Source of the DNA: Staphylococcus gallinarum
GTDB taxonomy: Bacteria > Bacillota > Bacilli > Staphylococcales > Staphylococcaceae
Direction: 5' to 3'
Assembly: GCF_000875895.1 (NCBI RefSeq)
Contig: NZ_JXCF01000007.1
Span: 310,001 to 374,000, forward strand
Length of the DNA: 64,000 nt
A program made the translations under genes and the position numbers. Shown piece by piece: positions 27,837 to 37,586 of the stretch; positions within the stretch are counted from its first letter, which is position 1; each line of letters opens with the position of its first letter. The notes beneath the pieces were generated by a model. The model saw only the letters and a list, made by a program, of their open reading frames with translations. It was not told the DNA's origin and searched no databases.

Positions 27837-29519
27837 ATGCTACAAACTTTATCAATAAAACAATTTGCAATTATTGATGAATTAGAGGTTCATTTTGGTG
27901 ATGGGCTAACTGTTCTCAGTGGAGAAACAGGTTCAGGTAAATCAATTATAATTGATGCAATTGGACAACTTATTGGTATGCGTGCTTCTTCAGATTATGT
28001 AAGACATGGTGAAAAGAAAGCCATTATTGAAGGTATCTTTGACATAGACGATAGTAAAGAAGCATTGACTCTATTAAGTGAGTTGTCAATCGACAGTGAT
28101 GAGGACTTTTTGTTAGTTAAAAGAGAAATATTTAGCTCAGGCAAAAGTATTTGTAGAATAAATAATCAAACAGTAACATTACAAGATTTGAGAAAAGTAA
28201 TGCAAGAATTGCTTGATATCCATGGACAACATGAAACACAAGCATTATTGAAACAAAAATATCACTTACAACTTTTAGATAATTATGCTGAAGATACTTA
28301 TGCGAAGTTGTTACAACAATATATTGATACGTTTGATCGATATCAAGCAAAGAAAAAGGAACTTGAAGAATTAGAAACAGCTGATCAAGCATTACTACAA
28401 AGGTTAGATTTGTTAAAATTTCAGCTAGATGAAATTAAAGAGGCACATTTGAAAGACGGCGAAGTAGAACAACTTGAAACAGACATTAAACGTATCCAAA
28501 ACTCTGAAAATTTGAGTCTTGCTTTAAATAATGCTCATCTAACACTAACTGATGAACACGCAATAACTGATCGATTATATGAATTAAGTACACAATTAGA
28601 ATCGATTGGGGAAATTTTACCGGATAAATATGATAAATTAAAGGATGAAGTAGATCAATTTTACTATACGCTTGAAGATGCTAAACACCAAATTTATGAT
28701 GAATTAACAAACACAGAATTTGATGAACAATACTTAAACGAATTAGAATCTAGAATGAATTTATTAAACAGTTTAAAGCGCAAATACGGTAAAGATATTA
28801 CTGAATTAATCATTTATCAAGAGAAATTAGAATTAGAAATTAATAAAATAGAAAACTACGAAGAAAGCACTTCACAATTACGTGAACAGATTAATGAATT
28901 ATATCAACGTGTATTGGATTTAGGAGGCCAATTATCTAAAGAAAGACGTAAAGTGGCTCAACAACTAAGAAACCATATCGTTGATGAAATTCAAAATTTA
29001 CAAATGAAAGATGCTAACTTAGAAATTTCCTTTAAGCCATTAGATAAACCTAATCGTGAAGGTATTGAATTTGTTGAATTTTTAATTAGTCCTAATAAGG
29101 GAGAACCTCTTAAAAGTTTAAATAAAATTGCTTCGGGTGGAGAACTATCAAGAATCATGCTGGCACTTAAGACAATATTTGTTAAGAGTAGAGGTCAAAC
29201 AGCAATATTATTTGATGAAGTTGATTCAGGGGTTTCTGGCCAAGCAGCTCAAAAAATGGCAGAAAAGATGAGAGATTTAGCTCAACATATTCAAGTTATT
29301 TGTATCTCTCATTTACCACAAGTTGCAACAATGAGTGACTATCACTTATTAATAAGTAAAGCTTCAAACGACGATAGGACGACTACTCAGGTCAAAGAAC
29401 TAACCGGTGATGAAAGAGTAGATGAAGTTGCACGTATGATTTCAGGTGCTAGTGTTACAGAACTTACACGTCAAAATGCTAAGGAAATGATTGAACAAAA
29501 TCATGCTACAAAGCAATAA
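27837..29519 (+). CDS. recN: DNA repair protein RecN
   Basis: The 560-residue SMC-like ATPase acts early in double-strand break repair. It has Walker A GETGSGKSIIID (Lys35), a long coiled-coil middle (about 155-365), the signature ASGGELSRIMLALK near residue 430, and Walker B AILFDEVDSGVSG. AAGGAAG precedes ATG 27837, 20 bases after argR, so the two are likely co-transcribed. Confidence 0.96.
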   Translation: MLQTLSIKQFAIIDELEVHFGDGLTVLSGETGSGKSIIIDAIGQLIGMRASSDYVRHGEKKAIIEGIFDIDDSKEALTLLSELSIDSDEDFLLVKREIFSSGKSICRINNQTVTLQDLRKVMQELLDIHGQHETQALLKQKYHLQLLDNYAEDTYAKLLQQYIDTFDRYQAKKKELEELETADQALLQRLDLLKFQLDEIKEAHLKDGEVEQLETDIKRIQNSENLSLALNNAHLTLTDEHAITDRLYELSTQLESIGEILPDKYDKLKDEVDQFYYTLEDAKHQIYDELTNTEFDEQYLNELESRMNLLNSLKRKYGKDITELIIYQEKLELEINKIENYEESTSQLREQINELYQRVLDLGGQLSKERRKVAQQLRNHIVDEIQNLQMKDANLEISFKPLDKPNREGIEFVEFLISPNKGEPLKSLNKIASGGELSRIMLALKTIFVKSRGQTAILFDEVDSGVSGQAAQKMAEKMRDLAQHIQVICISHLPQVATMSDYHLLISKASNDDRTTTQVKELTGDERVDEVARMISGASVTELTRQNAKEMIEQNHATKQ

Positions 29520-29579
29520 TTTATTATTGTTAAAAATTGTATTAAATCGTGCGATTAATAATAGAAGGGCGTTGATGTA

Positions 29580-30476
29580 ATGCAATACAAACATTTAGTT
29601 GAGCCGAACCAAACATTAAACGGCAAGGTAGCAGTTTTATTTGCTAATGATGAAAAAATAATCTCTGTATTATTAACAGTGTTAGAACAAACAGATATAG
29701 AACTTTATTTATATGATATTGAAGATCCTACAGAGTTAATTCGGTCATACAACATTGATAGTACACTGATCAATAGAGTTCATATTTATCAATTCGATTC
29801 AGAACAAGCATTGTACAACACTTGTTCGAATGATTTGGCCCAAGGCAAAGTTACAGTGTTAATGAAAGGCAATATTGAAGATAGCAAGATGTTTTCATTT
29901 ATTTTAAGCAATCGACAATTTATGGAAAACTATGGTTATTTAAGTCATGTAGTATGTTTAGATTTGCCACATTATCATAAACATCTAATGATGAGCGATG
30001 TGTATTTTAATGTTGCGCCTACGGTTGAAGAAAAGAAGCAAATAATTAAAAACTTGCAAAATTTTGCACAGGCAATTGGTTATAAACAACTAAAACTAGC
30101 ATTATTATCTTCTGTTAATAATCCGAATAAAAAAATTTTTTCTGCTACCGAAGCCGAAAAAATAAAACTCACCTTTGAACGCATTGGCAACAATGATTTA
30201 TTAATTGAAGGACCACTAACATTTGAAAATGCTACAGATATGGAAAGTGTTATAAAAAATAATCTTAAATCTGAAATTGCTGGTGATGTGGATGCTATTG
30301 TAGTCGCTAATAAGGATGTTGGAGATCCTTTATATAAAGCGCTCAAATTATTTGGTCAAGCACGAATTGCAAGTCTAATTATTGGTGCGAAGTTTCCAAT
30401 TGTTTTTAGTGAAAGATCCGCATCCAAACAAAGTAAAATAGACTCACTGATATTAGCATTAAAAATTAATTCATAG
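29580..30476 (+). CDS. Phosphate acetyl/butyryltransferase-family protein (Ptb-like, diverged)
   Basis: The 298-residue protein aligns along its length with phosphate butyryltransferases. Seen are LSHVVCLDLPHYHKHLMMSDVYFNVAPTVEEKKQIIKN, the segment IEGPLTFENATDMESV, SEIAGDVDAIVVANKDVGDPLYKALKLFGQARIASLIIGAKFPIVFSERSASKQSKIDS. The N-terminal 60 residues are much less conserved. In Bacillus, ptb belongs to the bkd operon and interconverts branched acyl-CoA and acyl-phosphate; here it lies just before lpd-bkd but 570 bases away, and no bcd or buk follows. It may be an active enzyme or a degenerate paralogue. AGAAGGGCG precedes the start. Confidence 0.75.
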   Translation: MQYKHLVEPNQTLNGKVAVLFANDEKIISVLLTVLEQTDIELYLYDIEDPTELIRSYNIDSTLINRVHIYQFDSEQALYNTCSNDLAQGKVTVLMKGNIEDSKMFSFILSNRQFMENYGYLSHVVCLDLPHYHKHLMMSDVYFNVAPTVEEKKQIIKNLQNFAQAIGYKQLKLALLSSVNNPNKKIFSATEAEKIKLTFERIGNNDLLIEGPLTFENATDMESVIKNNLKSEIAGDVDAIVVANKDVGDPLYKALKLFGQARIASLIIGAKFPIVFSERSASKQSKIDSLILALKINS

Positions 30477-30841
30477 ACGAACTATTATCTCTTTGTAAAT
30501 TTAATTAAAAGATATCAGAATAGGTTTTTAATTTTATAAACAGTTTATTTGATGTAAACTGTAATAGGAAGCAAATACAATGTTTGCTAAAATGGTCAAT
30601 TATTGACCCGAAATTTTGTTATGTAACATGTTGACTATTCATGTTTTGGGACATTCTATGGTAAAGTATTAAGTGGCCATAAAATAAGTATCTTATAGAT
30701 GCAATTCAAAATGCGGTTTTTTATAATATAAATTAGTAGCAGGTTATAAAAATCAGCGATTGGCATTAACCTTCTTAATATAAAGGAAACAATTTTATGT
30801 TCGTGATGAGAAATTATATATCGTTTATATGTTCTTTTTAA
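30477..30841. other. Intergenic region before the bkd operon, first part
   Basis: AT-rich. It contains two short perfect inverted repeats: ACAGTTTA/TAAACTGT near 30540-30562, and GGTCAAT/ATTGACC near 30594-30608. Neither has a T tract. No believable ORF is present. Confidence 0.5.
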
Positions 30842-30882
30842 AATAACTTTCATACTTCAAAATTCATTTGAACTATGAAAGT
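30842..30882. repeat. Nested inverted repeat upstream of lpd-bkd
   Basis: ATAACTTTCAT pairs with ATGAAAGTTAT, and inside it TTCAAA pairs with TTTGAA across a five-base loop. There is no T run after it on the plus strand. On the minus strand the stem is followed by TTTTAAAAAG, but no minus-strand gene is known here. Confidence 0.65.
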
Positions 30883-30940
30883 TATATTAATTGGCACATC
30901 AAAATATATGACCACATAAACTCACACAGAAAGATAGAAA

Positions 30941-30989
30941 ATTCGCTAAATATATTAGAGGTTTAATGTCGTATAATGATTCGCTAAAT
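30941..30989 (+). promoter_or_regulatory. Direct repeat around a -10 box upstream of lpd
   Basis: The 11-base sequence ATTCGCTAAAT occurs at 30941-30951 and again at 30979-30989. A perfect TATAAT lies between them at 30972-30977, about 75 bases before the lpd start. No good -35 box is visible, which would fit a promoter that needs, or is blocked by, a protein bound to the repeats. Confidence 0.4.
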
Positions 30990-31049
30990 GGTATGTCATT
31001 ATTTTAATGCACATATTAACGGCGAAAACATATAGTTAGGAGTTAAAAT

Positions 31050-32471
31050 ATGTCAGAACAACAATATGATGTAGTTATACTAGGCGGAGGTACAGCTGGT
31101 TATGTATCTGCAATTAGAGCTTCACAATTAGGTAAGAAAGTTGCACTTGTTGAACAGGCACTTTTGGGTGGTACATGCTTACACAAGGGGTGTATACCTA
31201 CTAAAGCATTATTAAAATCAGCCGAAGTGATGCACACTATTACACATGCAAGTGAATATGGTGTTGATGTTGATGATTTTAAGTTGAATTTTTCACGCAT
31301 TCAAGAGCGTAAAGCTGAGGTAGTAAATCAAATGTTTAACGGTGTAAATCATTTGATGAAGTATAATAACATCGATGTATTTAATGGTATAGGACGCATC
31401 TTAGGCCCATCTATCTTTTCACCACAAAGTGGTACGATTTCAGTAGAATTTGAAGATGGAGAATCAGAGCTAATTCCTAATAAAAATGTATTAATCTGTA
31501 CTGGGTCAACACCAGTCTCATTACCATTCCTACCATTTGATCATGAAGTAGTACTTTCAAGTGATGATATATTAAAACTTGAACAATTACCTAATAAGTT
31601 AGCAATCATTGGTGGTGGCGTGATTGGATTGGAGTTTGCATCGATGATGACTGATTTCAATGTAGAAGTAACTGTAATTGAAGCAGGTGAGCGTATCCTT
31701 CCAACGGAGTCTAAGCATATCGCTAAATCATTGAAAAAGGAACTAACAGCTAGAGGTGTTCAGTTCTTTGAAAATACACATTTAACAGAGAATGATGTTA
31801 AGGTCATGGATAATCATATAGATATTACTATTAATGACAAGACATATACATATGATAAGTTATTGGTATCTATAGGTCGAAAACCGAATACAGATGATAT
31901 TGGATTAAATAATACTAAAATCAAGCTATCTGAAAGTAACCATATTTTAGTAAATGACTTCCAACAAACTGAAGATAGCCATATCTATGCGGCTGGTGAT
32001 TGTATCGGCAAACTACAATTGGCACACGTTGGGTCCAAAGAAGGTATAACAGCTATTGATCATATGTTTGAACAACAACCACTTCCCGTTGATTATATGA
32101 CTATGCCAAAATGCGTTTACACCCAACCAGAAATAGCAAGTATAGGCATGCATTTAGATGAAGCAAAAGCGCAAAATATTAAGGCCCGTACTTATAAAGT
32201 GCCATTTAAAGCAATTGGAAAAGCCGTAATTGAGGACACAAACAATCAAAATGGCTTTTGCGAAGTAGTAATCGATCAAGATAATGATACCGTAATAGGT
32301 TTAAATATGATTGGACCACATGTTACTGAATTAATAAATGAAGTATCATTGTTCCAGTTTATGAATGGATCAACATTAGAACTAGGTTTAACAACACATG
32401 CACATCCGTCACTTTCAGAAGTGTTAATGGAACTAGGCTTGAAGGTTGAAAACAGATCGATTCACGTTTAA
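31050..32471 (+). CDS. lpdA: Dihydrolipoyl dehydrogenase (E3) of the branched-chain 2-oxoacid dehydrogenase complex
   Basis: The 473-residue flavoprotein reoxidises dihydrolipoyl groups with NAD+. Visible are the N-terminal FAD motif VVILGGGTAGYVSA, the redox disulfide GGTCLHKGC (C43 and C48), the NAD motif IIGGGVIGLEFAS and the C-terminal catalytic pair in HAHPSLSEV. It starts the four-gene complex operon (17 bases to bkdAA), so this is the Bkd-specific E3 and not the pyruvate dehydrogenase PdhD. TAGGAG precedes the start. Confidence 0.95.
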   Translation: MSEQQYDVVILGGGTAGYVSAIRASQLGKKVALVEQALLGGTCLHKGCIPTKALLKSAEVMHTITHASEYGVDVDDFKLNFSRIQERKAEVVNQMFNGVNHLMKYNNIDVFNGIGRILGPSIFSPQSGTISVEFEDGESELIPNKNVLICTGSTPVSLPFLPFDHEVVLSSDDILKLEQLPNKLAIIGGGVIGLEFASMMTDFNVEVTVIEAGERILPTESKHIAKSLKKELTARGVQFFENTHLTENDVKVMDNHIDITINDKTYTYDKLLVSIGRKPNTDDIGLNNTKIKLSESNHILVNDFQQTEDSHIYAAGDCIGKLQLAHVGSKEGITAIDHMFEQQPLPVDYMTMPKCVYTQPEIASIGMHLDEAKAQNIKARTYKVPFKAIGKAVIEDTNNQNGFCEVVIDQDNDTVIGLNMIGPHVTELINEVSLFQFMNGSTLELGLTTHAHPSLSEVLMELGLKVENRSIHV

Positions 32472-32487
32472 TTAAGGAGGAAATAGC

Positions 32488-33486
32488 ATGTTTGACTATA
32501 AATCAGTAGGTTTAGATAAAACAGACCTACAAACGATGTACAAATGGATGGATTTAGGACGTAAAATAGATGAACGTATGTGGCTATTAAATCGTGCTGG
32601 TAAGATACCATTCGTTATTAGTTGCCAAGGACAAGAAGCAGCTCAAATAGGGATGGCATATGCCATGCAAGAAGGGGATATTTCTTCACCTTACTATAGG
32701 GATTTAGCATTAGTAACATATTTAGGAATGACACCTTTAGAGTCTATGTTAGCTGCTTTTGGTAAAAAGGATGATATCAGTTCTGGTGGTAAACAAATGC
32801 CTTCTCATTTTAGTAAAAGAGAAAAAGGTATTCTATCACAAAGTTCACCTGTTGGTACGCAGATTATCCATGCTGTTGGGGCGGCATTATCCCTAAAAAT
32901 GGATGGCAAATCAAATATTGCAATGACAACTGTAGGCGAAGGTAGTTCTAACCAAGGTGATTTCCACGAAGGCTTAAACTTTGCTGGTGTTCACAAATTA
33001 CCTTTTATTTGTGTTATTGAAAATAATAAATATGCTATTTCTGTACCAGATTCATTACAATATGGTGCCGAAAAATTATCAGATCGTGCAATTGGGTATG
33101 GTATGCATGGTGAAACAGTAGATGGCAATGATCCTATTGCAATGTATAAAGCAATGAAAGAAGCACGTGAACGTGGTTTAAACGGTGGTGGTTCAACATT
33201 AATTGAAGCCATGTGTACACGTCTAACAGCACATTCTTCTGATGATGATGATAAATACCGTTCAAAAGAGGAAAGAGATGAACTTAAATCTTTAGATTGT
33301 AATATCAAATTTAAGGAATTCTTACTCGAAGAAGGCGTTATCGACAACAACTGGTTAGATGAAATCGAAAAAGAACATAAAGAAATTGTAAATAAAGCAA
33401 CAAAAGAAGCTGAAAAAGCACCTTATCCATCGCCAGAAGAGACATATACACATGTTTATGAAGAAGGGAGCTTAAATAATGGCTAA
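32488..33486 (+). CDS. bkdAA: Branched-chain 2-oxoacid dehydrogenase E1 component, alpha subunit
   Basis: The 332-residue thiamine diphosphate-dependent E1 alpha decarboxylates branched 2-oxoacids from valine, leucine and isoleucine. The ThDP motif is GEGSSNQGDFHEGLNFAGVHKLPFICVIENN (about residues 150-180). The phosphorylation-loop-like TAHSSDDDDKYR is also typical. Products are the primers of iso- and anteiso-fatty acids that dominate staphylococcal membranes. AAGGAGG precedes the start; it overlaps bkdAB by eight bases. Confidence 0.95.
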   Translation: MFDYKSVGLDKTDLQTMYKWMDLGRKIDERMWLLNRAGKIPFVISCQGQEAAQIGMAYAMQEGDISSPYYRDLALVTYLGMTPLESMLAAFGKKDDISSGGKQMPSHFSKREKGILSQSSPVGTQIIHAVGAALSLKMDGKSNIAMTTVGEGSSNQGDFHEGLNFAGVHKLPFICVIENNKYAISVPDSLQYGAEKLSDRAIGYGMHGETVDGNDPIAMYKAMKEARERGLNGGGSTLIEAMCTRLTAHSSDDDDKYRSKEERDELKSLDCNIKFKEFLLEEGVIDNNWLDEIEKEHKEIVNKATKEAEKAPYPSPEETYTHVYEEGSLNNG

Positions 33487-34462
33487 ATTATCATATCTAG
33501 AAGCGATTCATCAAGGTTTAGATCAAGCGATGGAAAGAGATAAAGATGTATTTGTATTAGGAGAAGATGTCGGTAAAAAAGGTGGCGTTTTCGGAGTCAC
33601 TTTAGGCTTACAAGCAAAGTATGGCGAAGCACGTGTGCTTGATACACCTTTAGCTGAATCAAATATAGTAGGTACAAGTATTGGTGCATCAATGCTTGGA
33701 AAACGACCAGTTGCTGAAATTCAATTTGCCGAATATATTTTACCAGCAACGAATCAAATTATGAGTGAAGCCGCTAAAATGCGTTATCGCTCAAATAACG
33801 ACTTCCATTGTCCTATCACGATACGTTCACCATTTGGCGGTGGAATTCACGGTGCATTATATCACTCTCAAAGTGTTGAATCTATATTTGCTTCTACACC
33901 AGGTTTAACAGTTGTTATACCTTCAACACCATATGATGCAAAAGGATTATTATTAGCTTCTATTGAAAGCAATGATCCAGTACTTTACTTTGAACATAAA
34001 AAAGCTTATCGACTATTAAAAGAAGAAGTACCAGAATCATATTACACTGTGCCTATCGGTAAGGCAGATGTTAAACGTCATGGTGACGATATTACAGTGT
34101 TCACTTACGGTTTATGTGTAAACTATTGTATCCAAGCAGCTGATATGTTAGAAGAAGAAGGCATTAATGTAGAAGTTGTCGATTTGCGTACAGTTTACCC
34201 ATTAGATAAAAAAACAATTATTGAACGTGCAAAACTAACTGGTAAAATTTTATTAGTTACAGAGGATAATTTAGAAGGTAGTGTAATTTCAGAAGTTGCT
34301 GCGATTATTTCAGAAAATTGCTTATTTGATTTAGACGCACCGATTATGCGACTTGCTGGTCCAGATGTACCTTCAATGCCATTCGCACCAACACTCGAAG
34401 ATGAGTTTATGATTAATCCAGATAAAATAAAAACAAAAATGCGTGAACTTGCAGAATTTTAA
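33479..34462 (+). CDS. bkdAB: Branched-chain 2-oxoacid dehydrogenase E1 component, beta subunit
   Basis: The 327-residue E1 beta pairs with the alpha subunit to form the ThDP site. Conserved segments are VFVLGEDVGKKGGVFGVT, DTPLAESNIVGTSIGAS, EIQFAEYILPATNQI and the C-terminal transketolase domain from about residue 200 (VVDLRTVYPLDKKTI). The start lies within the end of bkdAA and the stop touches the ribosome-binding site of bkdB, indicating tight co-expression. Confidence 0.95.
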   Translation: MAKLSYLEAIHQGLDQAMERDKDVFVLGEDVGKKGGVFGVTLGLQAKYGEARVLDTPLAESNIVGTSIGASMLGKRPVAEIQFAEYILPATNQIMSEAAKMRYRSNNDFHCPITIRSPFGGGIHGALYHSQSVESIFASTPGLTVVIPSTPYDAKGLLLASIESNDPVLYFEHKKAYRLLKEEVPESYYTVPIGKADVKRHGDDITVFTYGLCVNYCIQAADMLEEEGINVEVVDLRTVYPLDKKTIIERAKLTGKILLVTEDNLEGSVISEVAAIISENCLFDLDAPIMRLAGPDVPSMPFAPTLEDEFMINPDKIKTKMRELAEF

Positions 34463-34474
34463 GGAGGCACAATC

Positions 34475-35755
34475 ATGGAAATAAAAATGCCTAAACTGGG
34501 TGAAAGTGTACATGAAGGAACAATTGAACAATGGCTTGTTTCTGTAGGTGATACTGTAGAAGAATATGATCCACTTTGTGAAGTCATAACTGATAAAGTT
34601 ACAGCAGAGGTACCATCTTCTTATTCCGGAACAATTAAAGAAATCTTAGTAGAAGAAGGCACGACAGTTCAAGTAGATGAAACAATTTGTATATTAACAA
34701 CTGATGATGACTCCGAAGATACATCAGTAGACACGACAGCTACAGAAACTGTCCCTGACTCTAGTTCATCTACAGAATCAGAAACACCCGTTAATAGACA
34801 AGAACATCAAGAAAGAGATACTTCGAATGAAGAACAACCGAAAAATAACGGGCGTTATTCACCAGTTGTCTTTAAACTTGCTTCGGAAAATCAAATCGAT
34901 TTATCACAAGTTGTCGGTACAGGTTTCGAAGGTCGAGTGACTAAAAAGGATATTCAAAAAGCAATTAAAGAAGGTGTAGGTAATAAACAAGAAACAGTAA
35001 TTGCACCTAAAGATTCGCCAAAAGTCATTCAACAGGCAAAATACAATGAACCTTCACCAGGTTCTTCAATTCCTGTGAACGGCGTAAGGAAACAAATTGC
35101 TCAAAATATGGTCAACAGTGTCAATGAAATTCCTCATGCATGGATGATGGTTGAAGCAGACGCTACCAATTTAGTGAAAACTAGAAACTATCATAAGAAC
35201 AGTTTTAAAGAGAGTGAAGGATACAACCTGACATTCTTTGCATTTTTTGTGAAAGCTGTTGCCGAAGGGCTTAAAGCTTATCCGTTATTAAATAGTAGCT
35301 GGCAAGATTCTGAAATTATAATGCATAAAGATATTAATATTTCAATTGCTGTGGCAGATGAAGATAAATTATATGTTCCAGTAATTAAAAATGCAGATGA
35401 AAAATCAATCAAAGGTATAGCCAGAGAAATAAACGACTTAGCTCAAAGAGCCAGAAATAAAAAATTACGTTCTGAAGATATGCAAGGTGGCACATTTACA
35501 GTAAACAATACAGGTACATTTGGTTCAGTTTCATCTATGGGTATTATTAATCATCCTCAAGCTGCAATTTTACAAATCGAATCTGTTATTAAAAAGCCTC
35601 TTGTTATTGATGATATGATTGCAATACGAAATATGGTTAACCTTTGTATCTCAATAGACCACCGTATTTTAGACGGATTACAAGCTGGTAGATTTATGAA
35701 CTTTGTTAAATCACGTATAGAGCAATATTCTATTGAGCATACTAGTATTTACTAG
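34475..35755 (+). CDS. bkdB: Branched-chain 2-oxoacid dehydrogenase E2 (dihydrolipoyl acyltransferase)
   Basis: The 426-residue core protein of the complex has a lipoyl domain at 1-76 with the lipoylated K41 in EVITDKVTAEV. A Thr/Ser/Glu-rich linker and a peripheral subunit-binding domain at about 128-163 (YSPVVFKLASENQIDLSQVVGTGFEGRVTKKDI) follow. The catalytic acyltransferase domain from about 195 has the active-site SIDHRILDG. It transfers the branched acyl group to CoA. AAGGAGG precedes the start; it is the last gene before a strong terminator. Confidence 0.95.
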   Translation: MEIKMPKLGESVHEGTIEQWLVSVGDTVEEYDPLCEVITDKVTAEVPSSYSGTIKEILVEEGTTVQVDETICILTTDDDSEDTSVDTTATETVPDSSSSTESETPVNRQEHQERDTSNEEQPKNNGRYSPVVFKLASENQIDLSQVVGTGFEGRVTKKDIQKAIKEGVGNKQETVIAPKDSPKVIQQAKYNEPSPGSSIPVNGVRKQIAQNMVNSVNEIPHAWMMVEADATNLVKTRNYHKNSFKESEGYNLTFFAFFVKAVAEGLKAYPLLNSSWQDSEIIMHKDINISIAVADEDKLYVPVIKNADEKSIKGIAREINDLAQRARNKKLRSEDMQGGTFTVNNTGTFGSVSSMGIINHPQAAILQIESVIKKPLVIDDMIAIRNMVNLCISIDHRILDGLQAGRFMNFVKSRIEQYSIEHTSIY

Positions 35756-35827
35756 AGTGTATGTAATATGAGTGTTATACATTTAAAGTAGTGAAGTATA
35801 TTCATGATTAATAAATACACATTAAAC

Positions 35828-35863
35828 AAAAACACTTTCGATAAATTTTCGAAAGTGTTTTTG
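35828..35863 (+). terminator. Intrinsic terminator of the bkd operon
   Basis: AAAACACTTTCGA pairs with TCGAAAGTGTTTT around a seven-base loop, followed by TTGTTATTT. The following 230 bases up to the bacilliredoxin gene are AT-rich with nothing I can name. Confidence 0.92.
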
Positions 35864-36094
35864 TTATTTATAAAATTGAGTCCATTAAATATTTAATTGC
35901 AATATTTAGTGATGTGAAATTAAGTAACACAAAATTTTCGATATCAAGTTATTTCAATTGCGAAGATTATAGCAAAATTCACTAAAGTTATAAAATATTC
36001 AATTTTTAAAATACTATAAACACAGCTGTTGAACTATAATAGATATATATGTAGAATATAAGTACTTAATTTGAAATGAAAGGTGACGTTAAAA

Positions 36095-36532
36095 ATGGAT
36101 TTAAATTTTGATTTATATATGACAGATGTTGTTAATCAAGCAAGAAATGAAATTGAGGCAGCAGGTTATGAACAATTAACAACTGCTGAAGAGGTAGATA
36201 GTGTACTACAACAAGATGGTACAACATTAGTAATGGTGAACTCAGTGTGTGGATGTGCAGGTGGCATTGCTAGACCAGCAGCAGCACATGCACTACATTA
36301 TGATAATTTACCTGATCGCTTGGTTACAGTATTTGCAGGTCAAGATAAAGAAGCTACACAACAAGCGAGAGATTATTTTGAAGGTTATGCTCCATCAAGT
36401 CCTTCATTCGCACTTATTAAAGATGGCAAAATCACTAAAATGGTAGAACGTCATCAAATTGAAGGTCATGAAGTAATGGACGTAATCAACCAATTACAAT
36501 CTTTATTCGATACTTATTGCGAAGAGAAATAG
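36095..36532 (+). CDS. brxB: Bacilliredoxin BrxB (YqiW/YphP family)
   Basis: The 145-residue thioredoxin-like protein removes bacillithiol from S-bacillithiolated proteins. The active site is the CGC motif (C52-G53-C54 in [13 protein letters not shown]), with the family's [14 protein letters not shown] later on. In B. subtilis the paralogue yqiW also follows the bkd operon, so BrxB is preferred over BrxA (YphP). ATG 36095 has GAAAGGTG about ten bases upstream; GTG 36083 would overlap that site. Confidence 0.9.
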   Translation: MDLNFDLYMTDVVNQARNEIEAAGYEQLTTAEEVDSVLQQDGTTLVMVNSVCGCAGGIARPAAAHALHYDNLPDRLVTVFAGQDKEATQQARDYFEGYAPSSPSFALIKDGKITKMVERHQIEGHEVMDVINQLQSLFDTYCEEK

Positions 36533-36542
36533 AGGAATATTC

Positions 36543-37535
36543 ATGTCACGTTTAAATCCATATCGAATCGGATTTAGAACGATTAAGACAGCGATTGGGA
36601 TGGCACTTGGTATAATAATTGCTAAACTAATTGGGCTTGATAATTTTGCTTCAAGTGCTATATTAGTAGTCTTATGTATTAAACATACGAAGGTTCATTC
36701 GCTTCAAGCAATCGTGTCCCGTTTTGTATCTTGTTTTATGATTCTAATTCTTGGTTCAGTCATATTTAGTTTGTTAGGACAAAATGCAGTAGTATTAGGT
36801 TTAATTGTATTATTATTTATTCCTTTGACTGTGGTATTTAAAGTCCAAGAGGGTGTTGTGACAAGTTGTGTCATTTTATTACATGTTTTTAATGCCAAAA
36901 CAATTGATGTGCATTTATTTGTTAACGAAATTCTGTTACTTATTGTAGGTTTAGGAATTGCCTTCTTAATGAATTTAATCATGCCAAGTCTGGATGGTAC
37001 GTTAAAGCATTTCAAAAAGCAAATCGAAGATCAATACACTCAAATTTTTGAAACATTTAGTGAAAAGTGTAAAGTACCTAATCAAACATTAAATATCCCG
37101 TTTGATGATTTACAATTAACGATACAAAAAGCAAAATCAATCGCCTTTAGAGACGTCAAAAATCATTTTGTCAGAAATGAAAATTCTTACTATCACTATT
37201 TCGATATGCGAGAAGAACAATTAGATTTAATGCGTAGAATTGCATTAATGATTGAAAGTATTGAAATGAAAGATTGCTTACTGGATCAATTATCACAACT
37301 CTTAGCTGAAGTTGCGCACAATGTGAATAGTAATGATTATACGGCATTACGTTTACATTCACTTTATGAGATTAGGATAGAGTTAAATCAGTTGGATTTA
37401 CCTACATCTAGAGAAATGTTTAGAACGCGCGCTAGTTTATTACAATTATTAAATGAATTAGAGGAATACTTAGTTGTAAAATCGCAGTTTGGTTCGTTAA
37501 AATACCACAATGGTACGAACACTGTCACTAACTAA
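36543..37535 (+). CDS. Aromatic acid exporter family membrane protein (YqjA-like)
   Basis: The 330-residue protein has five or six N-terminal membrane helices (about residues 12-145). The sequence IGFRTIKTAIGMALGIIIAKLIGLDNFASSAILVVLCI begins the ArAE/DUF939 domain. A soluble helical C-terminal part (about 150-325) follows. Related proteins in Bacillus are called YqjA; substrates are not proven. It starts ten bases after brxB, so they are probably co-transcribed, and a terminator follows. Confidence 0.85.
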   Translation: MSRLNPYRIGFRTIKTAIGMALGIIIAKLIGLDNFASSAILVVLCIKHTKVHSLQAIVSRFVSCFMILILGSVIFSLLGQNAVVLGLIVLLFIPLTVVFKVQEGVVTSCVILLHVFNAKTIDVHLFVNEILLLIVGLGIAFLMNLIMPSLDGTLKHFKKQIEDQYTQIFETFSEKCKVPNQTLNIPFDDLQLTIQKAKSIAFRDVKNHFVRNENSYYHYFDMREEQLDLMRRIALMIESIEMKDCLLDQLSQLLAEVAHNVNSNDYTALRLHSLYEIRIELNQLDLPTSREMFRTRASLLQLLNELEEYLVVKSQFGSLKYHNGTNTVTN

Positions 37536-37586
37536 ATAATTAAATTTCATAACTATAAATAAATTACAAATTATTATTGTTACATT

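Noticed and set aside
30656-30853. Minus-strand ORF of 65 codons in the gap upstream of lpd
   Set aside because: No Shine-Dalgarno before its start, low-complexity hydrophobic/basic composition, and it runs through the long palindrome at 30842-30882. It is better explained as chance.
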